Positions 42,538-50,318 of a stretch of 64,000 nucleotides of DNA are shown here, one piece after another. Positions within the stretch are counted from its first letter, which is position 1. Each line of letters opens with the position of its first letter. Under the pieces are notes generated by a model, which ran no database searches, was not told the origin of the DNA, and was given only the letters and a program-made list of their open reading frames with translations. Position numbers and translations under genes: made by a program. This DNA is from an uncultured Eubacteriales bacterium (GTDB lineage: Bacteria > Bacillota > Clostridia > Oscillospirales > CAG-272). The stretch is taken from NCBI GenBank assembly GCA_934432675.1, contig CAKRYT010000001.1:62001-126000 (forward strand). Reading direction: 5' to 3'.

Positions 42538-43395
42538 ATGCGTTTTGAAGAGTGTCGTCCGTTTATCCGATACGCGCGTGACCTGACGCTGACGGCGGAG
42601 AGCGTTTATATGCGGAGCATCCCGTACGACGCCCGGCTGTTTTACGCGCGTCGGGGAGCGGGGGAGATCCTCGTCGACGGCAGAGCCTATCCGATGCACG
42701 AGGGCAGCGTGCTTTATCTGCCCCCGGCGACCCCTTACCGGTTGCTCGCCCCCGAGGAGAGCGTCACCTATTTTGCGCTGAACTTCGATCTCACCATGGA
42801 TGCACGGTCGCAGGTCGTTCCGGTCCCGCCCGCTGTCGGGGATGCGTTTTCGGAGGACGATCTTCTGTGTCCCGTGCGGCTCACCGACGCACAGGAACTC
42901 AATGTGCCGCTACACCTGACGGGTATGCAGCTTTTGGAGCCGAGCCTGTCCAGCATCGGCGGGGAGTACCAGAAGCGGATGATCTTCTGTGACGCGCGCA
43001 TGAGCGCAGTCCTTTTCAAGGTGCTGACGGACTGCGTCCGTCGGTCCCGCGTGGCAGGTAACACCTCCCGCCGCCGTGACGGGGGAGACATCCTGGACTA
43101 TATCCAACAGCATTACCGCGAGAATCTGTCAAACGAGTCCGTTGCCGCGCGGTTCGGTTTTCATAAAAATTACGTGAGCGAACTCATCAAGATCGCGACC
43201 GGCCGCCCCATGCACCAGTATCTCCTGTATATCCGCCTGTCGCACGCGTGGGAAATGCTCGAAGGGGGCGAAATGACCATCGCGGACATTTCCGCCGCCT
43301 GCGGTTTCTCCGATATCTGCTATTTTTCCCGCTATTTCAAACAGATTTACGGTTACGCTCCCTCCTACTTCCGCAAGAAACTCGGCGGTTTGTAA
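42538..43395 (+). CDS. AraC-family regulator of the sugar-isomerase locus
   Basis: This 285-residue regulator has a cupin sugar-sensing domain (residues ~1-140; GAGEILVDGRAYPMHEGSV and LYLPPATPYRLLAPEE are typical) and a C-terminal AraC DNA-binding domain (~180-285). The latter has AARFGFHKNYVSELIKIATGR and the second-helix motif AACGFSDICYFSRYFKQIYG (shown in full, 20 residues). The ATG at 42538 follows GGGAGGGG. It is divergent from the isomerase operon across a ~116-base region with overlapping promoters, a layout typical of a regulator controlling its neighbour. The ligand is presumably the sugar handled by the isomerase. Confidence 0.88.
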   Translation: MRFEECRPFIRYARDLTLTAESVYMRSIPYDARLFYARRGAGEILVDGRAYPMHEGSVLYLPPATPYRLLAPEESVTYFALNFDLTMDARSQVVPVPPAVGDAFSEDDLLCPVRLTDAQELNVPLHLTGMQLLEPSLSSIGGEYQKRMIFCDARMSAVLFKVLTDCVRRSRVAGNTSRRRDGGDILDYIQQHYRENLSNESVAARFGFHKNYVSELIKIATGRPMHQYLLYIRLSHAWEMLEGGEMTIADISAACGFSDICYFSRYFKQIYGYAPSYFRKKLGGL

Positions 43396-43412
43396 AAAAA
43401 TTGTGCTTTGTC

Positions 43413-43442
43413 TTGCGCGCGCGCCGGTTTATCGTATATAAT
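43413..43442 (+). promoter_or_regulatory. Promoter of the 43473 operon
   Basis: TTGCGC (43413-43418) and TATAAT (43437-43442) are separated by 18 bases. A T/A-rich segment just after the araC stop precedes it. Confidence 0.6.
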
Positions 43443-43472
43443 GGATTTGTTTAAGAGAGGACGGACCGACCT

Positions 43473-44384
43473 ATGGCCTATACAGAGGCGCAGGCACGCG
43501 CCATCATCGCCGATATGCTCCGACAGGGGGAGGACGCGTTTTGCGAACTGCTCGAAATGCGTCGCTCGCCGCTCTCCGACCTGGCGTCGATTCTGGCGGC
43601 GAGGGCGGCGGTGCCGACCGCCGACGCGCTCCGCACCCTCGCGGCAGACGCACCGTTTTCTGGCGTCGGCGGGTACGCACTTCCCGGGGACGTTTCCGAT
43701 TCGTACCGCCCGTATCTGACCGCCGCCCTCTCGGTGCTTTCCTCACTGGACCGCGCGTCGCTCGCCGCTGCCCTTGCCGCCTATCCGACGACAGACGGCA
43801 CGGTGCCGACGGCGGAGACACTGCTTTCCTGCCGCCGCCTGCCCGGCAGGTGCGCGTACCTTCGCAACCCGCTCTCGGACGAGGCGTACGATCTGCTCTC
43901 GGCAGAACTCGATGCGCCGACGGCGATGTACGTCGGCGACCTGACGGAGGCGTGTGAGGCGGTCACCCTCGGGGAGGCGGACTACTGCATCCTGCCGCTG
44001 ACGGCATCGGACGGGCACCGTGCCGAATCCGTTTGGCGTCTGGCGCGTAACCATCGTTTGATTGCATCATCGGTCTGCCGCTTTTTTGACGGGGAGGATG
44101 TACCGATGCGCTTTGCCCTTTTCGGCAGCGCGCCGCGTGGCTGCTTTACGGGGGTGCCGGTGCTGGCACTGTCGTTTCCCTCGCTGGCGGGTGAGGGGTT
44201 GGCGGCTCTCATGAATGCTGCCGCCTGCCTCGGCACGGAGGTGACGCGGGCGCGGGCGGACGGCGGCGGTGAAATGACGCTCCGCGGCGGGGATATTACC
44301 TCGTTTCTCGTATATCTTTGCCTGTTCATCCCGGATTTTCGGGTGGACGGCTACTATTCCGACGAAGAAAGGAAACCGTTATGA
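43473..44384 (+). CDS. Prephenate-dehydratase-like binding-fold protein of unknown function
   Basis: This 303-residue cytoplasmic protein is not firmly recognised. A helical N-terminal part (residues ~1-110, many Ala/Leu) resembles a chorismate-mutase-like helical region only in outline. The middle (~118-235) reads like the two-lobe fold of prephenate dehydratase, with CAYLRNPLSDEAYDLLS, a short ADYCILPL tract and LARNHRLIASSVCRFF corresponding loosely to PheA positions. The PheA catalytic Thr-Arg-Phe triad is not seen, so enzymatic activity is doubtful. The stop overlaps the start of the TSCPD protein gene (ATGA), so the two are translated together. Confidence 0.55.
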   Translation: MAYTEAQARAIIADMLRQGEDAFCELLEMRRSPLSDLASILAARAAVPTADALRTLAADAPFSGVGGYALPGDVSDSYRPYLTAALSVLSSLDRASLAAALAAYPTTDGTVPTAETLLSCRRLPGRCAYLRNPLSDEAYDLLSAELDAPTAMYVGDLTEACEAVTLGEADYCILPLTASDGHRAESVWRLARNHRLIASSVCRFFDGEDVPMRFALFGSAPRGCFTGVPVLALSFPSLAGEGLAALMNAAACLGTEVTRARADGGGEMTLRGGDITSFLVYLCLFIPDFRVDGYYSDEERKPL

Positions 44385-44644
44385 AAACTTACACGTATAA
44401 GCCCACGGGCGTCTGCTCGCGGAAAATCACCGTACAGTTGACGGACGACAATGTGGTGGCGTCCGTTGCCTTTGAGGGAGGATGCAGCGGGAACACCCAG
44501 GGTGTCTCTGCGCTGATTGTCGGGATGACCGCCGATGAGGCGATCCGCCGCCTCTCCGGCATTCGCTGCGGTCCGCGCGCGACCTCCTGCCCCGACCAGC
44601 TCGCGCGCGCCCTGACCGAGGCAATCAAGACCGTTGCGGTCTGA
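44381..44644 (+). CDS. TSCPD-domain protein (TIGR03905-like)
   Basis: This 87-residue protein consists of little more than the TSCPD domain, with the name-giving RATSCPDQLARAL near residue 66. Other cysteines at ~12 and ~34 (GVCSRKIT, GGCSGNTQG) and at ~62 could bind a metal. The domain also occurs at the C-terminus of B12-dependent ribonucleotide reductases, where it is thought to bind metal or nucleic acid; the stand-alone form has no known role. The ATG at 44381 is chosen for the ATGA overlap and AAAGGAAA upstream. Confidence 0.85.
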   Translation: MKTYTYKPTGVCSRKITVQLTDDNVVASVAFEGGCSGNTQGVSALIVGMTADEAIRRLSGIRCGPRATSCPDQLARALTEAIKTVAV

Positions 44645-44687
44645 TCCCGTACGTACCGACAAATACAAGTGATGGAGGATAGATAGA

Positions 44688-46418
44688 ATGGCTTTTTACC
44701 GCACCGAGTATGACAGATGGCTCTCGTCCGGCCTTTTGGATGAAACACAGATGGCAGAAATGGCATCCGTGCGTGATGACGAAGACGTTTTGAAACTCCG
44801 CTTCGGCATGGAGATGGATTTCGGCACGGCGGGTCTGCGCTCGACCATGAACATGGGCCCCGGCTGTATGAACGTGTTTACCGTGGCACAGACCACGCAG
44901 GCGATCGCCGAACTGATCATGAGCGAGGGGGCTTCGGCGCGCGGGGTTGCCATTGCCTATGACTCCCGTAACAATTCCGCCCTGTTCTCCAAGACGGCGG
45001 CGGAGGTGCTGGCAGGGAACGGGATTCCCGTTTACCTGTTTGACGGTATCCGCCCGACGCCCGAACTGTCTTTCGCCGTGCGTGAACTCGGCTGTATCGC
45101 GGGCATCAACATTACCGCATCCCACAACCCGAAGGAGTACAACGGCTATAAAGCGTACTGGGAGGACGGTGCACAGATTTCGCCCGAGCAGGCGAAGGCC
45201 GTCTCCGAGGCGAGAGGGAAGATCGACGTGCTCACGGGGGCAAAGCGGATGCCGCTGGATGCCGCTGTCGCGGCGGGCATCGTGAAGATGCTCGGCGAGG
45301 ATTTTGACGAGCGGTATCTTTCCGCCGTGCTTGCCACCGCGATTGACCCGGACGGTGTCGCGGCGATCGCCGACACGCTGAAAATCGTTTACACACCTCT
45401 GCACGGTGCCGGCTATCGGCTGGTGCCGGAGATCCTGCACCGTCTCGGGCTGAAAAACGTCTATACCGTGCCGGAGCAGATGGTGCTGGACGGCAATTTC
45501 CCGACGGTCAAAAAGCCGAATCCGGAGTACCCGGACGTTTTCGCACTCGGGATTGCCATTGCCGACCGCGTCGGCTCCGACCTCGTGGTCGCGACCGACC
45601 CCGACTCCGACCGTATCGGGGTCATGGCACGCACGAAGGAGGGGGCATTCCGCACCATCACGGGTAACCAGATGGGCGCGCTCCTGCTCGACTATATCAT
45701 CAAGGCACGCCGCGCCAACGGTACGCTCACGAAAGACGATTACGCCGTGAAGAGCATTGTCTCCACCGATATGGCGTATCGCATCGCGGAGGTGCAGGGA
45801 GTCAGACTGTACGACGTGCTGACGGGCTTCAAGTTTATCGGCGAGGTCATCAAGAATTACGAGACGGCGGGTAAGGCCGGACGGTTCCTCCTTGGCTTTG
45901 AGGAGTCTTACGGGTATCTCACCGGCTCCTACGCCCGTGATAAGGACGCGGTCGGCGCGGCACTCATGATCTGCGAGATGACGGCCTATTACAGCAAGCG
46001 CGGGCTGACGCTCTGCGACGCGCTGGAAGAGCTTTATAAGACCTACGGCTACTACCGTGAGGGCATGACCGACATCTATATGGAGGGCCTTGACGGGATC
46101 GAACGCCGCAAGCGCGTGATGGCGACCTTGCGGAACAATCCTCCGAAGGCCATCGGCGGTTGCAAGGTGGCGCGCGTCGGCGATTTCGCCGCCCGCACCT
46201 ATACCGATCTCGCGACGGGGGAGAAGACGGACAGCGGGCTCCCCGCCTCGGATGTGCTGGTATATATTCTGGAAGACGGCGATAAGGTCATCGTCCGCCC
46301 CTCCGGCACCGAGCCGAAGATCAAGATTTATTTCCTGACGCATGCGGCGGATGCCGCGGCGGCAGAGCCGAAACTCAAAGCCTATATGGAGGACGCACAG
46401 CACTTCGCGGAAGTGTAA
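44688..46418 (+). CDS. Phosphoglucomutase/phosphomannomutase (alpha-D-phosphohexomutase)
   Basis: This 576-residue cytoplasmic enzyme moves phosphate between C1 and C6 of hexose phosphates, linking glycolysis to cell-wall and glycan precursor synthesis. The phosphoserine loop is NITASHNPKEYNGYK (residues ~142-156), the metal loop is DPDSDRIGV (~304-312, three Asp), the sugar loop includes GFEESYGYL (~402-410), and the phosphate-binding loop is VRPSGTEPKIKIY (~536-548). The length and loops match the PgcA-type phosphoglucomutases of Firmicutes. The ATG follows ATGGAGGAT. lepA begins 24 bases downstream. Confidence 0.93.
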   Translation: MAFYRTEYDRWLSSGLLDETQMAEMASVRDDEDVLKLRFGMEMDFGTAGLRSTMNMGPGCMNVFTVAQTTQAIAELIMSEGASARGVAIAYDSRNNSALFSKTAAEVLAGNGIPVYLFDGIRPTPELSFAVRELGCIAGINITASHNPKEYNGYKAYWEDGAQISPEQAKAVSEARGKIDVLTGAKRMPLDAAVAAGIVKMLGEDFDERYLSAVLATAIDPDGVAAIADTLKIVYTPLHGAGYRLVPEILHRLGLKNVYTVPEQMVLDGNFPTVKKPNPEYPDVFALGIAIADRVGSDLVVATDPDSDRIGVMARTKEGAFRTITGNQMGALLLDYIIKARRANGTLTKDDYAVKSIVSTDMAYRIAEVQGVRLYDVLTGFKFIGEVIKNYETAGKAGRFLLGFEESYGYLTGSYARDKDAVGAALMICEMTAYYSKRGLTLCDALEELYKTYGYYREGMTDIYMEGLDGIERRKRVMATLRNNPPKAIGGCKVARVGDFAARTYTDLATGEKTDSGLPASDVLVYILEDGDKVIVRPSGTEPKIKIYFLTHAADAAAAEPKLKAYMEDAQHFAEV

Positions 46419-46442
46419 AGAAGCGGAAAGGAACAAAGCAAC

Positions 46443-48257
46443 TTGTCTTATAAGCAGTCTCATATCCGTAATTTCTCCATCATCGCGCACATCGACCACG
46501 GGAAATCCACGCTCGCGGATCGCATCCTCGAACAGACGAGTACCGTTGAAAAACGCGATATGGAGGAGCAACTTCTCGATAATATGGATCTGGAAAGGGA
46601 GCGCGGCATCACCATCAAGGCGCGTGCCGTGCGCCTCTCTTACCGGGCAAAGAACGGCGAGGAGTATATCTTCAACCTGATTGACACTCCCGGCCACGTG
46701 GACTTCGGCTACGAGGTCTCCCGTTCGCTCAATGCGTGCGAGGGGGCGATCCTGATCGTCGATGCGACGCAGGGGGTGGAGGCACAGACACTCGCGAATG
46801 CTTACCTCGCGATTGACGCGAACCTGGAAATCCTGCCGGTCATCAACAAGATTGACCTCGCCTCCGCGGACGTGGAACGCTGTCGGAGCGAGATTGAGGA
46901 TATTATCGGCATCCCCGCGGAGGGGTGTCCCGCTGTGTCGGCGAAGACCGGGCTCAATGTGGGGGACGTTCTGGAACGGATCGTGACGGATATTCCCGCA
47001 CCGAAGGGCGACGAAAACGCACCGCTGAAAGCACTCGTTTTTGACTCCTATTACGACGCCTATCTCGGGGTCGTCGTCAATATCCGCCTGTTTGACGGCA
47101 GCATCCGCCCGGGCGACCGCATCCGCCTCATGTCCATGGGGGCGGTCTATGAAGTTGCGGAGGTCGGTACCATGTCGCCCTTCGGGCTCACGAAACGCGA
47201 CGGGCTCTCGGCAGGGGAAGTTGGGTACTTTACGGCGTCTATCAAGACGGTCGGCGATACCCGCGTCGGTGACACGGTGACCGACGCCGAGGGCGGGTGC
47301 GAAACGCCCCTCCCGGGTTTCTGCGAGGTGCATCCGATGGTCTATGCCGGTATCTATCCGGCGGACGGCGCGCGGTACGGTGACCTGCGCGACGCGCTCG
47401 ATAAACTGCAACTCAATGACGCGAGTCTCGTGTTTGAGCCCGAGACCTCCGTCGCGCTCGGTTTTGGTTTCCGTTGCGGTTTTCTCGGGCTCCTGCACAT
47501 GGATGTGATCGAGGAGAGGCTTGAACGAGAGTTCAATCTGGATCTCATTACCACGGCACCGAGCGTTATCTATCGGCTGAAACTGCGGAACGGGGAAGTG
47601 CGGATGTGCGATAACCCGTCGAGTTACCCGGGTGCCGATGAAATCGAGACGGCATATGAGCCGATGGTCAAGGCGAGCATCATCACTCCGACCGAATTCG
47701 TCGGGGGCCTGATGGACCTGTGCCAGGATCGGCGCGGCGTGTTCATTGATATGAAGTACATCGACACGACACGTGTCGAACTCCATTACCGCCTGCCGCT
47801 CAATGAAATTATCTATGACTTCTTTGATGTGCTCAAAAGCCGCAGTAAAGGGTACGCGTCGCTGGACTACGTGCTCGACGGATACGAGCCCTCCAAACTG
47901 GTCAAACTGGATTTCCTCCTGAACGGAGACCCCGTGGACGCACTGTCCTTTATCGTCCACGAGGAGAAAGCGTATGCCCGCGCCCGCAAAATTGCGGAGC
48001 GGCTCAAAGACAATATCCCGCGGCAGTTGTTCGAGATACCGATTCAGGCGGCGATCGGCTCCAAGGTCATTGCCCGTGAGACGGTAAAAGCCATGCGTAA
48101 AGACGTCCTCGCCAAGTGTTACGGCGGGGATATTACCCGTAAAAAGAAATTGCTCGAAAAGCAAAAAGAGGGCAAGAAGAAGATGCGGAAACTCGGGAGC
48201 GTCGAGGTGTCGCCCGAGGCGTTCATGGCAGTGCTGAAACTGGATGATGAAACCTGA
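46443..48257 (+). CDS. lepA: Elongation factor 4 (LepA), TTG start
   Basis: This 604-residue ribosomal GTPase is related to EF-G and acts on stalled or mis-translocated ribosomes. G1 is AHIDHGKST (residues ~15-23), G2 is the RGITIKA region (~52-58), G3 is DTPGHVDF (~80-87) and G4 is NKID (~136-139). The C-terminal LepA-specific domain ends with the conserved KAMRKDVLAKCYGGD and RKKKLLEKQKEGKKKMR stretches. The start codon is TTG at 46443 behind GAAAGGAAC, since no ATG precedes the G1 motif in frame. It overlaps hemW by 14 bases, the usual lepA-hemW order of Firmicutes. Confidence 0.97.
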   Translation: MSYKQSHIRNFSIIAHIDHGKSTLADRILEQTSTVEKRDMEEQLLDNMDLERERGITIKARAVRLSYRAKNGEEYIFNLIDTPGHVDFGYEVSRSLNACEGAILIVDATQGVEAQTLANAYLAIDANLEILPVINKIDLASADVERCRSEIEDIIGIPAEGCPAVSAKTGLNVGDVLERIVTDIPAPKGDENAPLKALVFDSYYDAYLGVVVNIRLFDGSIRPGDRIRLMSMGAVYEVAEVGTMSPFGLTKRDGLSAGEVGYFTASIKTVGDTRVGDTVTDAEGGCETPLPGFCEVHPMVYAGIYPADGARYGDLRDALDKLQLNDASLVFEPETSVALGFGFRCGFLGLLHMDVIEERLEREFNLDLITTAPSVIYRLKLRNGEVRMCDNPSSYPGADEIETAYEPMVKASIITPTEFVGGLMDLCQDRRGVFIDMKYIDTTRVELHYRLPLNEIIYDFFDVLKSRSKGYASLDYVLDGYEPSKLVKLDFLLNGDPVDALSFIVHEEKAYARARKIAERLKDNIPRQLFEIPIQAAIGSKVIARETVKAMRKDVLAKCYGGDITRKKKLLEKQKEGKKKMRKLGSVEVSPEAFMAVLKLDDET

Positions 48258-49377
48258 CGTCGGGATTTATATCCATGTTCCGTTCTGCCGCCGTAAGTGC
48301 CTGTATTGCGATTTCTGCTCCTTTACGGACACCGACGAAAGTTTGCGTCGGCGGTACGTCGATGCACTGGTGAGGGAACTGTATGCGTACAGGGAGAAAC
48401 TCGCCCCGTATCGCGTCAGCACCGTTTTCATCGGCGGCGGTACGCCGTCGCTCCTCGCGACAGAGGAGACGGAGCGCGTTTTCGACGCGCTCCGCAACTG
48501 TTTTGACCTGGATGCAGACGCCGAGATCACCTCGGAGGTCAATCCCGCGACGGCGGACGGGGAGAAACTCGCGCGCTGGCGCGCCCTCGGCATCAATCGT
48601 CTCAGCATCGGGGTACAGAGTTTCTCCGATGCGGAACTCAGTGCCCTCGGCAGACTCCATACTGCCGACGGGGCGGAGGCGTTTTACCGGGCGGCGCGCC
48701 GTGCCGGGTTTGGTAATATCGGGATGGACCTCATGTATGGGATTCCGGGGCAGACCAAGGCGTCCCTCGCGGCAACACTGCACCGCATGATCGACCTTGC
48801 CCCCGAGCATATCAGTGCGTATTCCTTCCAGGTCGAGGAAGGGACCCCCTTTTACGACCGTCGGGAGACGCTCGCACTCCCGAGCGACGACGAGAATGCG
48901 GATCTTTACGATCTCGTGACGCACACGCTCGCGGAGGCGGGCTATCGGCACTACGAGATCTCCAATTATGCAAAACCCGGCTACGAATCGAGGCATAATC
49001 TCCGCTATTGGCGAATGTCGCCGTATATCGGTGTCGGTGTCGCGGCATACTCCTATTTTGAGGGGGAACGGTACGGTCACGGCCGTGATCTCTCTGCCTA
49101 CCTTGCGGATGATTTTACCCGTCGCCCCCCGGCGGAGCCCCGCGGGGCGGACGATACGGAGGAAGAGTATATCATGCTCGCCCTGCGGCTCGCCGACGGC
49201 ATCGATGACGAGGATTTTCGGCGGGCATTCGGCGTGACGTTTACCGAGCGGTACGGTGCCGCTATGCGGGCGTACGCGGCGCGCGGGCTCGCCGTCGGGA
49301 CCGGGCACGGCTGGGCACTCACCGACAGGGGGATGTACGTCAGCCTCGCGATCCTTGCGGATTTGCTCGACGGATGA
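48244..49377 (+). CDS. hemW: HemW-type radical SAM protein (oxygen-independent coproporphyrinogen oxidase-like)
   Basis: This 377-residue radical-SAM protein is now regarded as a heme chaperone rather than a coproporphyrinogen oxidase. The cluster motif is HVPFCRRKCLYCDFCSF, with the CxxxCxxC at residues ~14-21. FIGGGTPS (~60-67), SEVNPAT (~97-103) and SIGVQSF (~121-127) are family landmarks, and a HemN C-terminal domain covers ~280-377. The real HemN has an additional N-terminal Cys-rich extension, absent here, which supports HemW. It starts inside lepA; the second of two consecutive ATGs (48247) is an equally possible start. Confidence 0.92.
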   Translation: MMKPDVGIYIHVPFCRRKCLYCDFCSFTDTDESLRRRYVDALVRELYAYREKLAPYRVSTVFIGGGTPSLLATEETERVFDALRNCFDLDADAEITSEVNPATADGEKLARWRALGINRLSIGVQSFSDAELSALGRLHTADGAEAFYRAARRAGFGNIGMDLMYGIPGQTKASLAATLHRMIDLAPEHISAYSFQVEEGTPFYDRRETLALPSDDENADLYDLVTHTLAEAGYRHYEISNYAKPGYESRHNLRYWRMSPYIGVGVAAYSYFEGERYGHGRDLSAYLADDFTRRPPAEPRGADDTEEEYIMLALRLADGIDDEDFRRAFGVTFTERYGAAMRAYAARGLAVGTGHGWALTDRGMYVSLAILADLLDG

Positions 49378-49401
49378 CGGGAATTTCCTTGCCGCCGCCC
49401 C

Positions 49402-49430
49402 TTGACGCTTGTGTGTCGCCGTGGTACAAT
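49402..49430 (+). promoter_or_regulatory. Promoter of the DUF1292 gene (and possibly the downstream structured RNA)
   Basis: TTGACG (49402-49407) and TACAAT (49425-49430) are separated by 17 bases. Confidence 0.75.
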
Positions 49431-49466
49431 AGCATTGACAGATTACATGGGAAGGAGATCACAGAG

Positions 49467-49775
49467 ATGATCGACGAGACGAATAACAATTTGGAAGATA
49501 CCGAGGATACCGTAGATATTTATACGTTGGTGGATGAAGAGGGGAACGAAATGGAGTTCCAGCTCCTCGCCGAGGCGGATATTGACGGCGCGCATTATGT
49601 TGCGCTCGCTCCCGCAGAGGAACTGACGGACGCCGAGGAGGGTGACTACGTCATCCTGCAACAGCTGGAAGAAGACGGGGAGAAGACGTTTGTGACCGTG
49701 GACGACGATGAAACGCTTGATCGCGTCGCGGAGTTCTTTGACGACCTCTTTTTCAGCGAGGTTGACTGCGACTGA
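49467..49775 (+). CDS. DUF1292-family small acidic protein
   Basis: This 102-residue, strongly acidic cytoplasmic protein of the DUF1292 (YrzB-like) family is common in Firmicutes and has no known function. The family core is VDEEGNEMEFQLLAEADIDG followed by HYVALAPAE and DYVILQQLEEDGEKTF. The ATG at 49467 follows GAAGGAGATC; the longer frame would include the promoter. In relatives this gene is often near the Holliday-junction resolvase ruvX and alaS, whereas here it lies between hemW and a probable 6S RNA. Confidence 0.85.
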   Translation: MIDETNNNLEDTEDTVDIYTLVDEEGNEMEFQLLAEADIDGAHYVALAPAEELTDAEEGDYVILQQLEEDGEKTFVTVDDDETLDRVAEFFDDLFFSEVDCD

Positions 49776-49782
49776 TTTTTCC

Positions 49783-49979
49783 TGCCTGCCCTGTGCGTGA
49801 TAGCACTTTATTTGGACCGACACATTTGATAAGGGAGTTTGGTCTCACCGTGTGGGAATGCAGACCTCCCGCCGTCGCCCGTCTTTGACCGGTGCCGGCG
49901 GACGCTGGGAGCACAAATCCGGTGACAGGACACCCACCTGCCTGACGCAGGGTCAATCGGGTGCTACACGGCAGGGCGG
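49783..49979 (+). ncRNA. ssrS: Candidate 6S RNA (ssrS), Clostridia type
   Basis: The segment directly after the DUF1292 gene resembles the 6S RNA of Clostridia, which binds RNA polymerase and lowers transcription in stationary phase. It can form a terminal stem of about 8 bp (CTGCCCTG near 49785-49792 with CAGGGCGG near 49971-49978) and an inner stem TAGCAC/GTGCTA, leaving a ~130-base interior with further hairpins (for example GGGAGTTTGG/GCAGACCTCCC and CCGCCGTC/GCCGGCGGA). The length of about 190 bases fits 6S RNA. The calls rest on remembered similarity and folding by eye, so the class is moderately certain; the ends are approximate. A terminator follows. Confidence 0.6.
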
Positions 49980-49989
49980 GTTTCCCAAA

Positions 49990-50028
49990 GACCGTCCCCC
50001 GGGATTTTCCCGGGGGACGGTCCGTTTT
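49990..50028 (+). terminator. Terminator of the candidate 6S RNA
   Basis: GACCGTCCCCCGGGA pairs perfectly with TCCCGGGGGACGGTC (49990-50022) around TTT, and CGTTTT follows. Confidence 0.9.
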
Positions 50029-50055
50029 CCCGGGAACCACGGGACACAAAAGCAC

Positions 50056-50081
50056 GCGCGGCGTTCCGCCGCGCATTTTTT
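50056..50081 (+). terminator. Second terminator-like hairpin
   Basis: GCGCGGCG and CGCCGCGC pair around TTC (50056-50074), with ATTTTTTG following. Confidence 0.8.
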
Positions 50082-50108
50082 GTGTTTTATCAAAAAAATT
50101 TGCCGATG

Positions 50109-50137
50109 TTGCATCACATAGGTACTTGTGCTACAAT
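50109..50137 (+). promoter_or_regulatory. Promoter of the leucine-rich lipoprotein gene
   Basis: TTGCAT (50109-50114) and TACAAT (50132-50137) are separated by 17 bases. Confidence 0.68.
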
Positions 50138-50318
50138 AGGGTAGAAAAGTGAAAACGGCGAGAATTACCGAAAAATTGCAGGAATAAGAAGAATATTGTC
50201 CCCACCGCTTGGGACAGAGGGCTCCTTTCTCCCTTTCTTGTGGGAGTGGATGAGATAATTTGTGAAACGAACGAAACAAACCGTTGGAGATAACGACATT
50301 TTGCAAAGGAGACATAGG

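Larger units (their letters stand above)
49776..50318 (+). other. 543-base non-coding region between the DUF1292 gene and the leucine-rich lipoprotein gene
   Basis: No coding region is supported. In order it contains the candidate 6S RNA (49783-49979), a strong terminator (49990-50028), a second terminator-like hairpin (50056-50081), the promoter of the lipoprotein gene (50109-50137) and a ~175-base leader with a small GTCCCC/GGGAC hairpin near 50198-50215. Confidence 0.75.

Noticed and set aside
44625..48164. A very long open frame (over 1100 codons) on the minus strand
   Set aside because: It lies opposite phosphohexomutase and lepA, has no start signal or family motifs and is His/Arg/Asp-rich like other reverse-frame artefacts of GC-rich coding DNA.
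49783..49979. SRP RNA, RNase P RNA or tmRNA in the non-coding segment
   Set aside because: The SRP tetraloop GGAAGGAAGCAG, the RNase P core GAGGAAAGTCC and the tmRNA tRNA-like ends are all absent; the shape and length fit 6S RNA better.
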